From Nocardioides caeni (GTDB lineage Bacteria > Actinomycetota > Actinomycetes > Propionibacteriales > Nocardioidaceae): a DNA stretch of 64,000 nt. The notes beneath the pieces were generated by a model. That model saw only the letters and a list, made by a program, of their open reading frames with translations, ran no database searches and was not told the origin of the DNA. Position 1 is the stretch's first letter, and each line of letters begins with the position of its first letter. Below are positions 1 to 11,438 of this stretch, piece after piece. Where the stretch lies: NCBI RefSeq assembly GCF_004912195.1, contig NZ_STGW01000003.1, positions 248,001-312,000 of the forward strand, given 5' to 3'. The position numbers were made by a program, and so were the translations under genes.

Positions 1-361
1 CGACCGCGCGCTGTCGCGGCGGCAGCTGGTCGAGCGCGGCGAGCAGGGCGTGGCGAGTGCTCACGGCCTCCTCATGTCCGCCGGCGATCCGCTCCGGAAC
101 CGTCCCGGTGGCACGCTCGGTGTTCCAGTTGCGCTTCCTGAACCAGGTCAGAGCGGTCGTCGTGATCGCCTTGCGGGTGTAGGCCTCCGCTGACTCGAGA
201 CGGCGCAGGCGCGGCCAGGCGACGTAGGTCTTGGTCAGTGCCTCCTGGACGAGGTCCTGGGCGAGGCCCACATCGCCGACCATCAGGTAGGCGGCGCGGT
301 GGAGCGCCCCGGAGCGCGCCGCCACGAACTCCGTGAAGCCGGCGCGGTCGCGAGCTGACAT
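1..361 (-). CDS. SigE-family RNA polymerase sigma-70 factor (partial, C-terminus outside window)
   Basis: The reverse strand from an ATG at 361 reads a group IV (ECF) sigma factor of the actinobacterial SigE subfamily. Residues about 1-75 are region 2, with HRAAYLMVGDVGLAQDLVQE and TKTYVAWPRL; the reading then reaches the start of region 4 (LDQLPPRQRAV) and runs off the window edge. Such proteins direct RNA polymerase to stress or envelope promoters. A second SigE-type factor with a downstream membrane partner lies at 33139-33735. The start is supported by homology of the N-terminus; a longer open frame in another phase over the same DNA is a shadow. Confidence 0.85.
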   Translation of the reverse strand, partial: MSARDRAGFTEFVAARSGALHRAAYLMVGDVGLAQDLVQEALTKTYVAWPRLRRLESAEAYTRKAITTTALTWFRKRNWNTERATGTVPERIAGGHEEAVSTRHALLAALDQLPPRQRAV

Positions 362-447
362 GTCGCTCCTCAGGACGGTCGACGGCCCGCTGCCCCTCGA
401 TCATCCCTTCAGACGACGCGAGACACACGAAAGGTTCGTTCGGCCCG

Positions 448-1596
448 TCAGTCCACCAGGATCGGGATGAGCATCTCGTCGGGTGTGAGCGACCCGTGCA
501 TGCCGATCAGCTGGGCCTCATAGGGGAAGCCCTCCGACGACAGCACCGCGAACTCGCCGCGGCTGGCCACGACCACGTCCCCGATCCGGGGCAGCACCGT
601 CGGGTCGACCGGCCCGAACCAGCCACGGCCGATGGCCTCCGCACGGGTGAGCACCTCGGCCCGCTCCCCCAGCACCTCGCGCCAGGTGGAGACGACGTCG
701 GGCACGGCGCCACCGGTGCAGTAGAGGTGACGGAACCTGGCCTCGCCGCCGACGAGGGCGATCCCGGCGCGCAGGTCGTCGTGGGTCGCGATGTCGACGC
801 GGTCGTCCTTCCCGACGTCGACCATGCCGTGGTCGGCGATGACGAGCAGGCGCCGGTCGCTGGGCAGGGCCTCGCGCAGCTGCTCCGCCTCGTGGTCGAT
901 CATGGCGAGCTGCTGCAGCCACGGACTGGAGGCGACGCCCCAGCGGTGACCGGTCCAGTCGAGGTCGCCGTCATAGACGTAGGTCAGCGTCGCCTGGCCG
1001 GCGCGCGGCGTGGAGGCCGCGACGACCGCGGCGATCCGCTCGCCGACCCGATCGACACCGACGTAGTCCGCACCGCGGTGGGCGGCGACGGTGAGGCCGC
1101 TGCCGTTGAACTCGCGCTTGTTGACGACCGTCACCCGCACCCCGGACGCCTGCAGGGTCGAGAAGGTCGTGGTGTGTGGCTGCCACTCGGTCGGATCGAC
1201 GTTGCCGTCCCACAGCAGCGCGTTGTGCAGCTCGGAGGTGCCGGGGATGCGCGTTGTGAAGCCGACGAGCCCGTGGGAGCCCGGCGGCAGGCCGGTCCCC
1301 AGCGACGTCAGCGACGTGGAGGTCGTCGACGGGACACCGGCGGTCGCGGGGGTCGAGGTCGCCAGCAGCGAGGACAGGTACGGCGCCACGTGGGCGTGGC
1401 GCTCGAGCAGGCGTGCACCCAGACCGTCGATGAGGAAGACGACGTAGGCCGGCGCGCTCGGCAGCTCGAGCGCCGACGGCGTCACGCCGACGGGGGTGCC
1501 GAGCGCCCGTGCCGCGGCCGGCACGACGTCTCCCAGCGACCGGGCGCCGTAGGCCGGCTCGCAGAAGTCGGCGGCGTCGAGCTGCTCTGATGACAT
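448..1596 (-). CDS. Alkaline-phosphatase-superfamily nucleotide pyrophosphatase/phosphodiesterase
   Basis: A 382-residue protein of the type I phosphodiesterase/nucleotide pyrophosphatase family. Visible landmarks are the metal-binding VVFLIDGLGARLL near residue 50, the nucleophile region TPATAGVPSTTSTSLTSLGTG at about 85-105, YDGDLDWTGHRWG near 210, IADHGMVDV near 255 and MHGSLTPDEMLIP at the end. These fit the two-metal Asp/His site of the superfamily. The substrate cannot be told from sequence. It lies 7 bp upstream-overlap-free of the DUF5998 gene on the same strand, so the two probably form a transcription unit with DUF5998 first. Confidence 0.88.
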   Translation of the reverse strand: MSSEQLDAADFCEPAYGARSLGDVVPAAARALGTPVGVTPSALELPSAPAYVVFLIDGLGARLLERHAHVAPYLSSLLATSTPATAGVPSTTSTSLTSLGTGLPPGSHGLVGFTTRIPGTSELHNALLWDGNVDPTEWQPHTTTFSTLQASGVRVTVVNKREFNGSGLTVAAHRGADYVGVDRVGERIAAVVAASTPRAGQATLTYVYDGDLDWTGHRWGVASSPWLQQLAMIDHEAEQLREALPSDRRLLVIADHGMVDVGKDDRVDIATHDDLRAGIALVGGEARFRHLYCTGGAVPDVVSTWREVLGERAEVLTRAEAIGRGWFGPVDPTVLPRIGDVVVASRGEFAVLSSEGFPYEAQLIGMHGSLTPDEMLIPILVD

Positions 1597-1603
1597 CGGC
1601 GCG

Positions 1604-2197
1604 TCAGCCGCGCGTCAGTGCTGAGAGCGAGGCCGCGAAGGACAGCAGCCCCCCGACGGCGTCGGGGCCGTCGGCGGCCGCCGAGACCCGCAGCGAGAAG
1701 TCGTCGGCGGTCACCGAGCCCGTGTAGCCGTGGTCGGCGTCGCACTGCGGGTCGCCGCACGCGGCGGGCTCGAGGTCCACGCGACTGACCGCGCCCCAGC
1801 CGATGGTGAGGACGGCCTCCGCGGGCGGGCGCGGGCCGGCCGTCGGGTTCGACGTCATCCGCGTCACGACCACCGACGCGACCGCGCTGAGACTCACGGC
1901 CTCCGTCGACGTCGAGGTGTAGGGCTCCGGGAGGAGATCGTCTCCTGCGTGCTCGTCGGTGTGGGCCAGGATCAGCCGGCTCGGCGTGACGAGGATGACG
2001 GTCTGATGACGACGTACCTCGTCGCGCTCGAAGGTGGGCTCGTGGTGCACGTAGTAGGACACCACCGGCTCACCGCCGAGTGCGTCGACGACGGCGTCGG
2101 CGACGACCTCCGGGTAGTAGCCGGTGCGCTGGATCGCGTCGTGGAGATCGGCGAGCCGGTCGCGCTCCTCACCGGCGCGGGCGCGTGCTGGAGACAT
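1604..2197 (-). CDS. DUF5998 family protein
   Basis: A 197-residue protein beginning MSPARARAGEERDRLADLH and matching, from memory, the actinobacterial DUF5998 family (function unknown). Features seen: a GGEPVVSYYVHHEPTFERDEVRRH segment, a TPSRLILAHTDEH segment that resembles a PH-like strand pattern, and a cysteine pair in EPAACGDPQCDADHGYTG. A start further upstream (to 2344) is open, but it would overlap the C-terminus of the synthetase gene by more than 100 bp, so the ATG at 2197 was chosen. It is 31 bp downstream of the GNAT/synthetase stop. Confidence 0.8.
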   Translation of the reverse strand: MSPARARAGEERDRLADLHDAIQRTGYYPEVVADAVVDALGGEPVVSYYVHHEPTFERDEVRRHQTVILVTPSRLILAHTDEHAGDDLLPEPYTSTSTEAVSLSAVASVVVTRMTSNPTAGPRPPAEAVLTIGWGAVSRVDLEPAACGDPQCDADHGYTGSVTADDFSLRVSAAADGPDAVGGLLSFAASLSALTRG

Positions 2198-2228
2198 GCC
2201 CGCATCCTCGCACGCGGCACGCGCGCCG

Positions 2229-4952
2229 CTAATCGGGGATCGTCGTGACGAGGTCGGGCATCCGGCGGACCAGGGAGTCCGGCCGCGGGTCCTTGACCGC
2301 CGCCACCCGGGCCGCCGCGGTGAGCACGCGGGCGCCGGAGACACCGGCGAGGACCAGCGACAGCTCGAGCGAACTGACCTGCGGCAGGTCGTTCTGCAGC
2401 TCCGCGACCCGTGCGATCAGCTCCTCGATCGCCGCGACGTCGACGGGTTCGGCGCCGCGGTAGCCGAACAGCAGCGGCGAGCTCTTCACCTCCCGCACCA
2501 TGGCCGCCACCTCGTGGTCGTCCAACGGGGGGATGCGGTAGGACCAGTCGCCGAGGAGCTCGATCACCGGCCCGGAGATGCCGAACGAGACGACGGGCCC
2601 GAACAGCGGGTCCTCGAAGGTGCGGATCGCGATGGGGACGCCCGTGGGGGCGTTGCGCTGGACGACGAACTGGCCCGTCCCCGGGTCGACGACCCGCTCC
2701 AGCGCCTCCCATGCCTCGGCCATGTCGTGGTCGTCCTCGATGTTGCGCCACACGTGGATCTGGTCCGGCCGCTCGCGCAGCGAGGCGAGGGTCGACTTGA
2801 GGACGACGTCCCAGCCCAGCTCCTGACCCGCGGCCCTGGCGGAGTCCAGGTCACGCACGGGCACCGTCGGCCACAGCTCGATGCCGTAGGCCGACAGCAG
2901 CGCGCTCACCTGACGCTGGTCGAGCTCGACCTCGCGTCCGCTCGCGGCGACCTCCGGGTCGGCGAGGACCCGCTCGACCATCCTGCGGGCATGGCGGGTG
3001 TCGATCCCGGCCGGCTCGGCCGGTGCACCGTCGGGCGCCTTCAGCCACACGGCGTACTCCACGACGCGCGCCAGGGCCCGCACCGCCGCCTCGACCGCGG
3101 GGTACGACGGCACGGAGCCACGTCCCGCGGACGACCCGGCGACGTCGGGCACGCGCAGCAGCTCGGGCACGCCCTCGGCGCCGAGGAACGAGGACACGAG
3201 CGGCTTGTCGGACTGCTCACCGACCGCCGCGAGCACGTTGGCGACCTCCTCGCCGGAGATGTCGAGCGGCGGGATGTAGACGGCGATGACGGAGTCGATG
3301 TCGGGATCGTCGATGGCATCGTCGAGCGCGTCCTCGAAGTCCTCCGCGGTGGCGTCGGCTCCGAGGGCGACGGAGCGGTTGACGACCAGCCCGACGGCGG
3401 AGGCCGCGTCGGCGGCGAGCAGGCCGAGGGCGTCGGAGTTGCCGACGATGGCGACCCGACGCCCGCGTGGCAGCGGCTGGTGGGCCAGCAGCTGGGCGAC
3501 GTCGAACATGTCGTCGAGGGTGTCGACCTGGATGACCCCGGCCTGACGGAACATGGCGTCGACGGCGGCGGGCGGGGCACTGATGCGTCGGACCGCGTGT
3601 CCCATCGGCACACCCTGGGTGGTGCGACCGGAGCGGACCGCGACGATCGGCTTGCGCTGCGAGACCCGGCGGGCGATCCGGGAGAACTTGCGCGGGTTAC
3701 CGATCGACTCGAGGTACATCATCACGACCTCGGTGGCGTCGTCCTCCTCCCAGTACTGCAGGAGGTCGTTGCCGGAGACGTCGGCGCGGTTGCCGGCGCT
3801 GACGAAGGTCGAGATGCCGAGGCCGCGGTTCTTGACCTTCTCGAGGATCGCGGAGCCGAGGGCACCGGACTGGCAGAAGAAGCCCGCGCGTCCGCGAGCC
3901 GGCATGACCGACGACAGGGAGGCGTTGACCTGGACGGCGGGGTCGGTGTTGAGGACGCCCAGGCAGTTGGGACCGATCAGGCGCAGGCCGTAGGAGCGGC
4001 ACAGCCCGGCGAGGTGGCGCTGCCGCTTGCGGCCCTCCTCCCCGGTCTCGGCGAAGCCGGAGGAGATGACGATGAGGCCGTGGACGCCCTTGTTGGCGCA
4101 GTCGAGGACCACCTCGGTGACGGCCTCGGCGGGGACGGCGACGATCGCGACGTCGACGTCGTCGGGGATCTCGTTGACGTTCTTGTAGGCCGGCATGCCC
4201 GACACCGCCGGGGCGCTCGGGTTGACGACATAGACCCGTCCACCGAAGTCGGCGGTCACCAGGTTGCGCACGAGGACCTGACCGATGGTGTCCTGGCGGC
4301 GGGAGGCACCGATGATCGCGACGGAGCGCGGGTGGAAGAAGCGGTGGATCGAGGCGGCCTCGGCGACGTGCTCGCGATCGTGCATGACCCCGATGGCGGT
4401 GTCGGTCGGGTCGATCGGGAACTCGAGGGTGATGACGCCGTCGTGGTAGCCGCTGACGACGCGGTAGCCGGCGTCGCGGAAGGTCTGGATCATCCGGGAG
4501 TTGTCGGGCAGCACCTCGGCGATGAAGCGCTCGACGCCCCGCTCCCGCCCGGCCTGGGCGAGGTGCTCGAGCAGCAGCTGGGCGATGCCCCGCCCCTGGT
4601 GGCCGTCCTCGACGAGGAACGCCACCTCCGCCTCGCCCTCGGCGACCACGTCGTAGCGACCGACGGCGATCATCTGCTCCTGCAGCACCAGCACGAACGC
4701 CACCCGGTCCCGGTGGTCGACGTGGGTGAAGCGGCGGACGTCGCGCTCGGAGAGCACCGGCATCGGGGAGAAGAAGCGGTAGTACTTCGACTCGTCGGAG
4801 ACGCGGGCGTAGAACGTCACGAGGAGCTCGTCGTCCTCGGCCCGGATCGGGCGGATGTGCGCGGTCCGGCCGTCCCGCAGCAGGACATCGCCCTCCCAGT
4901 GGGCCGGAGGTGCCTCGATCTCCTCGGTGGGGGTCGCATCGCCGGAAGTCAC
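2229..4952 (-). CDS. Bifunctional GNAT N-acetyltransferase / acetate-CoA ligase (ADP-forming)-like protein
   Basis: A 907-residue fusion. Residues about 15-190 are a GNAT acetyltransferase (EDGHQGRGIAQLLLEHL is the acetyl-CoA loop). Next come a CoA-binding Rossmann domain (HPRSVAIIGASRRQDTIGQVL, about 205-330), a succinyl-CoA-ligase-like domain (IGPNCLGVLN...GFFCQSGALG, about 330-500) and an ATP-grasp subunit at the C-terminus (VVLKSTLASLRE). GNAT-first architecture is the actinobacterial form of Pat-type lysine acetyltransferases, which act on enzymes such as acetyl-CoA synthetase. No cyclic-nucleotide domain is present, unlike mycobacterial Pat. The start is GTG; there is no strong ribosome site. 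It is divergent from parC. Confidence 0.85.
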   Translation of the reverse strand: MTSGDATPTEEIEAPPAHWEGDVLLRDGRTAHIRPIRAEDDELLVTFYARVSDESKYYRFFSPMPVLSERDVRRFTHVDHRDRVAFVLVLQEQMIAVGRYDVVAEGEAEVAFLVEDGHQGRGIAQLLLEHLAQAGRERGVERFIAEVLPDNSRMIQTFRDAGYRVVSGYHDGVITLEFPIDPTDTAIGVMHDREHVAEAASIHRFFHPRSVAIIGASRRQDTIGQVLVRNLVTADFGGRVYVVNPSAPAVSGMPAYKNVNEIPDDVDVAIVAVPAEAVTEVVLDCANKGVHGLIVISSGFAETGEEGRKRQRHLAGLCRSYGLRLIGPNCLGVLNTDPAVQVNASLSSVMPARGRAGFFCQSGALGSAILEKVKNRGLGISTFVSAGNRADVSGNDLLQYWEEDDATEVVMMYLESIGNPRKFSRIARRVSQRKPIVAVRSGRTTQGVPMGHAVRRISAPPAAVDAMFRQAGVIQVDTLDDMFDVAQLLAHQPLPRGRRVAIVGNSDALGLLAADAASAVGLVVNRSVALGADATAEDFEDALDDAIDDPDIDSVIAVYIPPLDISGEEVANVLAAVGEQSDKPLVSSFLGAEGVPELLRVPDVAGSSAGRGSVPSYPAVEAAVRALARVVEYAVWLKAPDGAPAEPAGIDTRHARRMVERVLADPEVAASGREVELDQRQVSALLSAYGIELWPTVPVRDLDSARAAGQELGWDVVLKSTLASLRERPDQIHVWRNIEDDHDMAEAWEALERVVDPGTGQFVVQRNAPTGVPIAIRTFEDPLFGPVVSFGISGPVIELLGDWSYRIPPLDDHEVAAMVREVKSSPLLFGYRGAEPVDVAAIEELIARVAELQNDLPQVSSLELSLVLAGVSGARVLTAAARVAAVKDPRPDSLVRRMPDLVTTIPD

Positions 4953-5031
4953 GGGAGAAATCTATCGGAGGGCCTCGCATCCGGCGCGCCCTGCGTGAGG
5001 CCGGTCGGCCCCACCCGGAAGAATGGAGCCC

Positions 5032-7551
<2,520 letters not shown>

Positions 7552-7576
7552 CGTCATGACCACCGGAAGGACCGGA

Positions 7577-8338
7577 ATGTCCCACCGTCCCACCCGCCGT
7601 GCGCGCCGCCTGGCGGCCGGCGTCCTCACCGGCTTCCTGGCCCTCTCGGCCCTGAGTGCGTGCTCCGGCGACGACGAGAGCCCCACCAAGAACGACAAGA
7701 TCGACGCCGACGACGACGGCGACATCACGCCTGCGGAGGTGATGACCGCGGCGAAGGCGATCCTCGACGAGACCTCCGGGGTCGCCGTGACGCTCGAGAC
7801 CGGGGACGACCCCGGCGTCGACTACCTCTCGGCGGCCTCGGGGACCATCGTCGCCGACCCGTCCGCCTTCGAGGGCAGCGTCAGCGGCCGCGTCTCCGGC
7901 TTCGAGGCGAGCGGCATCTCCGTGGTCTCGGTCGACGGCACCCTGTGGGTCGACGTCCCGATCGTCGGGTGGACCGACGAATACCAGCCCGAGGACCTCT
8001 GCGCCCCCGACCCGGCGCTGTTGATCGACCCCGAGACGGGTGTCGGCAACGTGCTGACCAGCAGCGAGGACCTCGAGGAGGGCGACGGCGAGCGCGGCGG
8101 CACCGACAACAAGCTCGTGCTCACCCCGTTCACCGGCACGGCTCCCGGCGACGCGATCCGCGAGATCCTCCCCTGCGCCGAGGACGACTCCTACGACGTC
8201 ACCTACCGGGTCGACGGCGACGGACGGCTGTTCTCCGTGCAGATGACCGGCTCGTTCTTCCCCGACGCCGACGAGGTCACCTACAACATCGAGGTCACCG
8301 ACTACGACGTCACGAAGGACATCTCCGCACCCCGATGA
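7577..8338 (+). CDS. lprG: LprG/LppX-family lipid-binding lipoprotein
   Basis: A secreted lipoprotein: Arg-rich n-region, hydrophobic core, lipobox LSAC, then an acidic linker and a LppX_LprAFG fold (TPAEVMTAAKAILDETSGVAVTLET...VTYRVDGDGRLFSVQMTG). In Mycobacterium the LprG-P55 pair moves triacylglycerol-type lipids/lipoglycans to the outer envelope, and here the next gene, 7 bp on, is the P55-type exporter. ATG 7577 is chosen because GGAAGG sits about 7 bases upstream; ATG 7556 is the alternative and would add seven residues. The gene begins just behind parC (stop at 7551). The family assignment is strong; the lipid handled is inferred. Confidence 0.85.
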   Translation: MSHRPTRRARRLAAGVLTGFLALSALSACSGDDESPTKNDKIDADDDGDITPAEVMTAAKAILDETSGVAVTLETGDDPGVDYLSAASGTIVADPSAFEGSVSGRVSGFEASGISVVSVDGTLWVDVPIVGWTDEYQPEDLCAPDPALLIDPETGVGNVLTSSEDLEEGDGERGGTDNKLVLTPFTGTAPGDAIREILPCAEDDSYDVTYRVDGDGRLFSVQMTGSFFPDADEVTYNIEVTDYDVTKDISAPR

Positions 8339-8345
8339 GCCGCCA

Positions 8346-10112
8346 GTGAACGCCACCGCCGCGCGGCCGGGCTCCCGCGACCGGCTGCTGCTGACGTTCT
8401 GCGCCGTCGCGGTGGCATTCGCCGCGATCGACACCTACGTGGTGGTGCTCGCGCTGCCCGACATGATGGCGAGCATCGGGATCCCGATCGAGGAGCTGCA
8501 GCGCGCCGCCCCGATCGTCTCCGGCTTCCTGCTCGGCTACGTCGCGATGTTGCCTCTCATCGGCCGCATCGCCGACCTGCGCGGCCAAGTCCCCGTCCTG
8601 GCGATGTCGCTCCTGCTGTTCTCGATCGGCTCGATGGTGACGGCCATCTCCTACGACCTGCCCAGCCTCGTCACGGGCCGCTTCCTCCAGGGCGTCGGCG
8701 GCGGCGGACTCGTGCCGGCCACCATGTCCCTGGTCGCCGCGATCTATCCCGTCGAGCGACGCGGCCTCCCCCTCGGCCTGGTCTCAGCGGTCCAGGAGTT
8801 CGGCAGCGTCCTCGGCCCCCTCTTCGGCGCCGTCGTCATCTCCTTCACCAGCTGGCGCGGCATCTTCGCGATCAACCTCGCCGGCGGCCTCCTGCTCCTG
8901 GTCGCCGTGCAGGCCCTCGGCCGCTCCCGCCCCGACGACCTCCCGGTGGTCGAGGAGGCCGGCCACGGCCGTCTCGAGACCCCCGGGCGCATCCTCGCCA
9001 CCCGACTCCTCGCGGCGCTCCTCCTCACCGTCACCCTCGTGGCGGGCACCATCACGTTCCTGCAACCCGTGGAGCTCCGACGCGACCTGACCTGGGGACA
9101 GCTGTTCATCCCCTACGTCGACGGAGGCAGCCGCTGGGTCACGCCGATCGGCATCATCGCGATCGCCGCCTTCGCCGTGCTGCTGCTCTGGTGCTGGTTC
9201 CTCCCCCGGGCCCTGGTCGACCTGCGCACCTGGCTGGGACACCTGGTCGCGGCCGACCTCGTCGGCGCGACCTTCCTGGCGATCGCACTCGGCGGCATCG
9301 TGCTGGCGTTCGCGACAGCCGACCCGGAGGTCGCGGTGTTCTCCCCGCAGGGGCCGTGGTTCCTGGCCGGATCAGCGATCGCAGTGGTCCTGCTCGTCAT
9401 CCACCTGCGCCGCGCCACGTCGCCGATCGTGCCGCGCGGGGCACTGCGAGCCACGCCCGCCTGGGGATCCCTGGTCGTCAGCTTCCTCGTCGGCTGGGCC
9501 CTGATCGCCGCGCTCGTCGACATTCCCCTCTTCGCTCGCACGACGGACCTCGAGCGATCCCAGCTCGACGCGGCGCTGGTGCTGCTGCGCTTCCTCGCCG
9601 CCCTGCCGATCGGGGCGATCGTCGGAGGGTGGCTGCTGCGGAGGCTGCCGGCCGGCGTACTCACGGCAGCGGGGATGGCAGCCGCAACGGTGTCCTTCCT
9701 GCTGATGGCGCAATGGGACGCGACCAGCCTCGACGGCGTCGCGTCCAACATCCCGCTGGTGCTCGGCGGATTCGGCTTCGGAGTCGCCCTCGCCCCCGTC
9801 AACGCCGCGATCCTCGCGACCACCGACGACGACACCCACGGCCTGGCGAGCGCGCTGGTCGTCGTGGCCCGGATGGTCGGGATGCTGGTCGGCATCTCGG
9901 CCCTGACCACCATCGGCCTGCGCCGGCTGTATGCAGCGAGCGCGGACAACCCCGACATGGATCCCGTCGACCTCGCGATCGTCCAGGAGCACGCCGTCTT
10001 CGTCGGCGCAGCAGGCGCGGCCGCCCTCGCGGGAGTCGCGGCCCTGGTGCTGTTCGCCCGCGCCGGGACCCGCGAGGTGGACACTGCCGAAGCGCTCCGC
10101 GCAGCCGGATAA
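8346..10112 (+). CDS. MFS exporter of the P55 (Rv1410c) type
   Basis: A 588-residue major facilitator with about 14 hydrophobic segments (DHA2-like). The first is FCAVAVAFAAIDTYVVVLALPDMM, and the motif-A-like GRIADLRGQ follows TM2. A long linker after about TM6 contains a translated palindromic repeat ([15 protein letters not shown], residues about 200-214). Co-occurrence with lprG, with GTG start 7 bp behind its stop and no separate ribosome site, points to translational coupling and to the P55 role in lipid/lipoglycan export and intrinsic drug tolerance. Alternative: a general drug efflux pump of the same superfamily. Confidence 0.85.
   Translation: MNATAARPGSRDRLLLTFCAVAVAFAAIDTYVVVLALPDMMASIGIPIEELQRAAPIVSGFLLGYVAMLPLIGRIADLRGQVPVLAMSLLLFSIGSMVTAISYDLPSLVTGRFLQGVGGGGLVPATMSLVAAIYPVERRGLPLGLVSAVQEFGSVLGPLFGAVVISFTSWRGIFAINLAGGLLLLVAVQALGRSRPDDLPVVEEAGHGRLETPGRILATRLLAALLLTVTLVAGTITFLQPVELRRDLTWGQLFIPYVDGGSRWVTPIGIIAIAAFAVLLLWCWFLPRALVDLRTWLGHLVAADLVGATFLAIALGGIVLAFATADPEVAVFSPQGPWFLAGSAIAVVLLVIHLRRATSPIVPRGALRATPAWGSLVVSFLVGWALIAALVDIPLFARTTDLERSQLDAALVLLRFLAALPIGAIVGGWLLRRLPAGVLTAAGMAAATVSFLLMAQWDATSLDGVASNIPLVLGGFGFGVALAPVNAAILATTDDDTHGLASALVVVARMVGMLVGISALTTIGLRRLYAASADNPDMDPVDLAIVQEHAVFVGAAGAAALAGVAALVLFARAGTREVDTAEALRAAG
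8945..8985 (+). repeat. REP-like palindromic element, copy 1 (inside the P55-type gene)
   Basis: GGTGGTCGAGGAGGCCGG followed by CCACGGCCGTCTCGAGACC forms an imperfect palindrome. The same element recurs at 48956-48996, 55721-55770 and 63039-63111. Here it is read in frame as [14 protein letters not shown] in the cytoplasmic loop between the two halves of the transporter, so the protein tolerates it. Confidence 0.7.
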
Positions 10113-10121
10113 CCTGTGCCC

Positions 10122-10616
10122 ATGGGCGAATTCGACGATCTGCTGAAGGCGAACCACGACTACGCAGCCACCTTCGACCAGGGCGGCTTCGACGGCATCG
10201 CCCGGGCCGGTGTCGCTGTCGTGACCTGCATGGACTCCCGGATCCAGCCGCTGGAGATGCTCGGCCTGGACCTCGGTGACGCGAAGATCCTGCGCAACCC
10301 GGGCGGCCGCGTCGACGACCTCACGCTCGACGCCCTCGTCATCGCGGTGCACCTGCTCAACGTCAACCGGATCATCATCGCGCCGCACACGCGCTGCGCC
10401 GTCGCCAGCAACCCCGAGGCGGTCCTGCGCGAGAAGCTGGACGCCTCGACCGGCCAGGACACGTCCTGGTTGCGACTTCCGATCACCTCGGGCCAGGAGA
10501 CCTCGCTGGCCTCCGACGTCGTCCGGGTCACCTCGCACCCGCTGATCTCCTCCGACATCAAGGTCGGCGGGTTCATCTACGACGTCGACACGGGCCTGCT
10601 CTCGCAGCAGGTCTGA
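10122..10616 (+). CDS. Beta-class carbonic anhydrase
   Basis: A 164-residue short beta-carbonic anhydrase, interconverting CO2 and bicarbonate in the cytoplasm. Zinc ligands and the Asp-Arg dyad are visible: VVTCMDSRIQP (Cys, Asp, Arg) and APHTRCAV (His, Cys). The usual HTxCG reads HTRCA here, a variant seen in small actinobacterial members by memory. ATG 10122 is taken over an upstream ATG at 10116 because the N-terminus MGEFDDLLKANHDYA is the family start. It follows the MFS gene by 9 bp and may share its transcript. Confidence 0.9.
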   Translation: MGEFDDLLKANHDYAATFDQGGFDGIARAGVAVVTCMDSRIQPLEMLGLDLGDAKILRNPGGRVDDLTLDALVIAVHLLNVNRIIIAPHTRCAVASNPEAVLREKLDASTGQDTSWLRLPITSGQETSLASDVVRVTSHPLISSDIKVGGFIYDVDTGLLSQQV

Positions 10617-10653
10617 GCCTCCGCTGAGGCCTTCGCCGGGCCCGGGGGCAACG

Positions 10654-10673
10654 GATCAGGCCATGCCCTGATC
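10654..10673. repeat. Inverted repeat upstream of the DJ-1/PfpI gene
   Basis: GATCAGG and CCTGATC flank a six-base loop (CCATGC), 35 bp before the start at 10708. There is no T-run, so a regulator site or the 3' hairpin of the carbonic anhydrase transcript are both possible. Confidence 0.45.
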
Positions 10674-10707
10674 TGTGGCGCCTGACCCTTCGAACTGAGG
10701 AACCCTC

Positions 10708-11424
10708 GTGCAGATCGCCATCGTGCTCTACCCCGGCTTCACGTCCCTGGACTTCATCGGTCCCTACGAGGTGCTCCGGATGCTCCCGGATGCCGAGGTG
10801 CGCTTCCTCTGGCACGAGACGGGTCCGGTGCACGCCGACTCCGGCGTCCTGGCCGTGGCCGCGACACACACGTTCGACGAGACGCCCTCCCCCGAGGTCG
10901 TGCTCGTGCCGGGCGGGATGACGTCGGCCGAGCACGCCCGCGACGAGAAGGTGCTGGCGTGGCTGCGTCAGGCGCACGAGACCTCGACCTGGACGACCTC
11001 GGTCTGCTCCGGGTCGGTCCTCCTCGGCGCTGCCGGCCTCCTCACCGGCCTGCGCGCGACGTCGCACTGGTCGTGCGTGCCGCTGCTGCGCACCTTCGGC
11101 GCGAAGCCGGTCGGTGACGAGCGGATCGTGCACGAGGGCAAGGTCGTCACCGCCGCCGGCGTCTCGGCCGGGCTCGACATGGCGCTCTGGCTGGCCGGGG
11201 AGATCGCGGGCGAGGAGCGAGCCAAGGCGATCCAGCTGGTCATCGAGTACGACCCGCAACCGCCCTACGACGCCGGGCACCTGTCGAAGGCACCCCCGCG
11301 GACCAGGGCCGCGGCGACGGCGATCCTCGCCAAGGACATGGCCGCCACCGGCCAGCTGACCACCCCGGGCCGGCTCCTCTGGGACCAGGCCGTACGACGG
11401 GCCCGCTCCGGCCGTCGCCGGTGA
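10708..11424 (+). CDS. DJ-1/PfpI family protein
   Basis: A 238-residue class I glutamine-amidotransferase-like protein. The nucleophilic elbow is TTSVCSGSVLLGAAGLL (Cys near residue 100). The start MQIAIVLYPGFTSLDFIGPYEVL is typical of the InhA/isonitrile-hydratase-like branch that lacks an AraC domain. The catalytic Glu equivalent lies in the IGPYE segment. The reaction cannot be assigned; relatives include isonitrile hydratases, deglycases and transcription-factor fragments. The C-terminal 40 residues are basic. It stands alone between the carbonic anhydrase and a convergent unknown gene. Confidence 0.85.
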   Translation: MQIAIVLYPGFTSLDFIGPYEVLRMLPDAEVRFLWHETGPVHADSGVLAVAATHTFDETPSPEVVLVPGGMTSAEHARDEKVLAWLRQAHETSTWTTSVCSGSVLLGAAGLLTGLRATSHWSCVPLLRTFGAKPVGDERIVHEGKVVTAAGVSAGLDMALWLAGEIAGEERAKAIQLVIEYDPQPPYDAGHLSKAPPRTRAAATAILAKDMAATGQLTTPGRLLWDQAVRRARSGRRR

Positions 11425-11438
11425 CCTGAGGGTTTCCC

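Noticed and set aside
9113-10123. 336-codon minus-strand frame opposite the P55-type exporter
   Set aside because: Ser/Arg/Thr-biased antisense reading without hydrophobic pattern or motifs.
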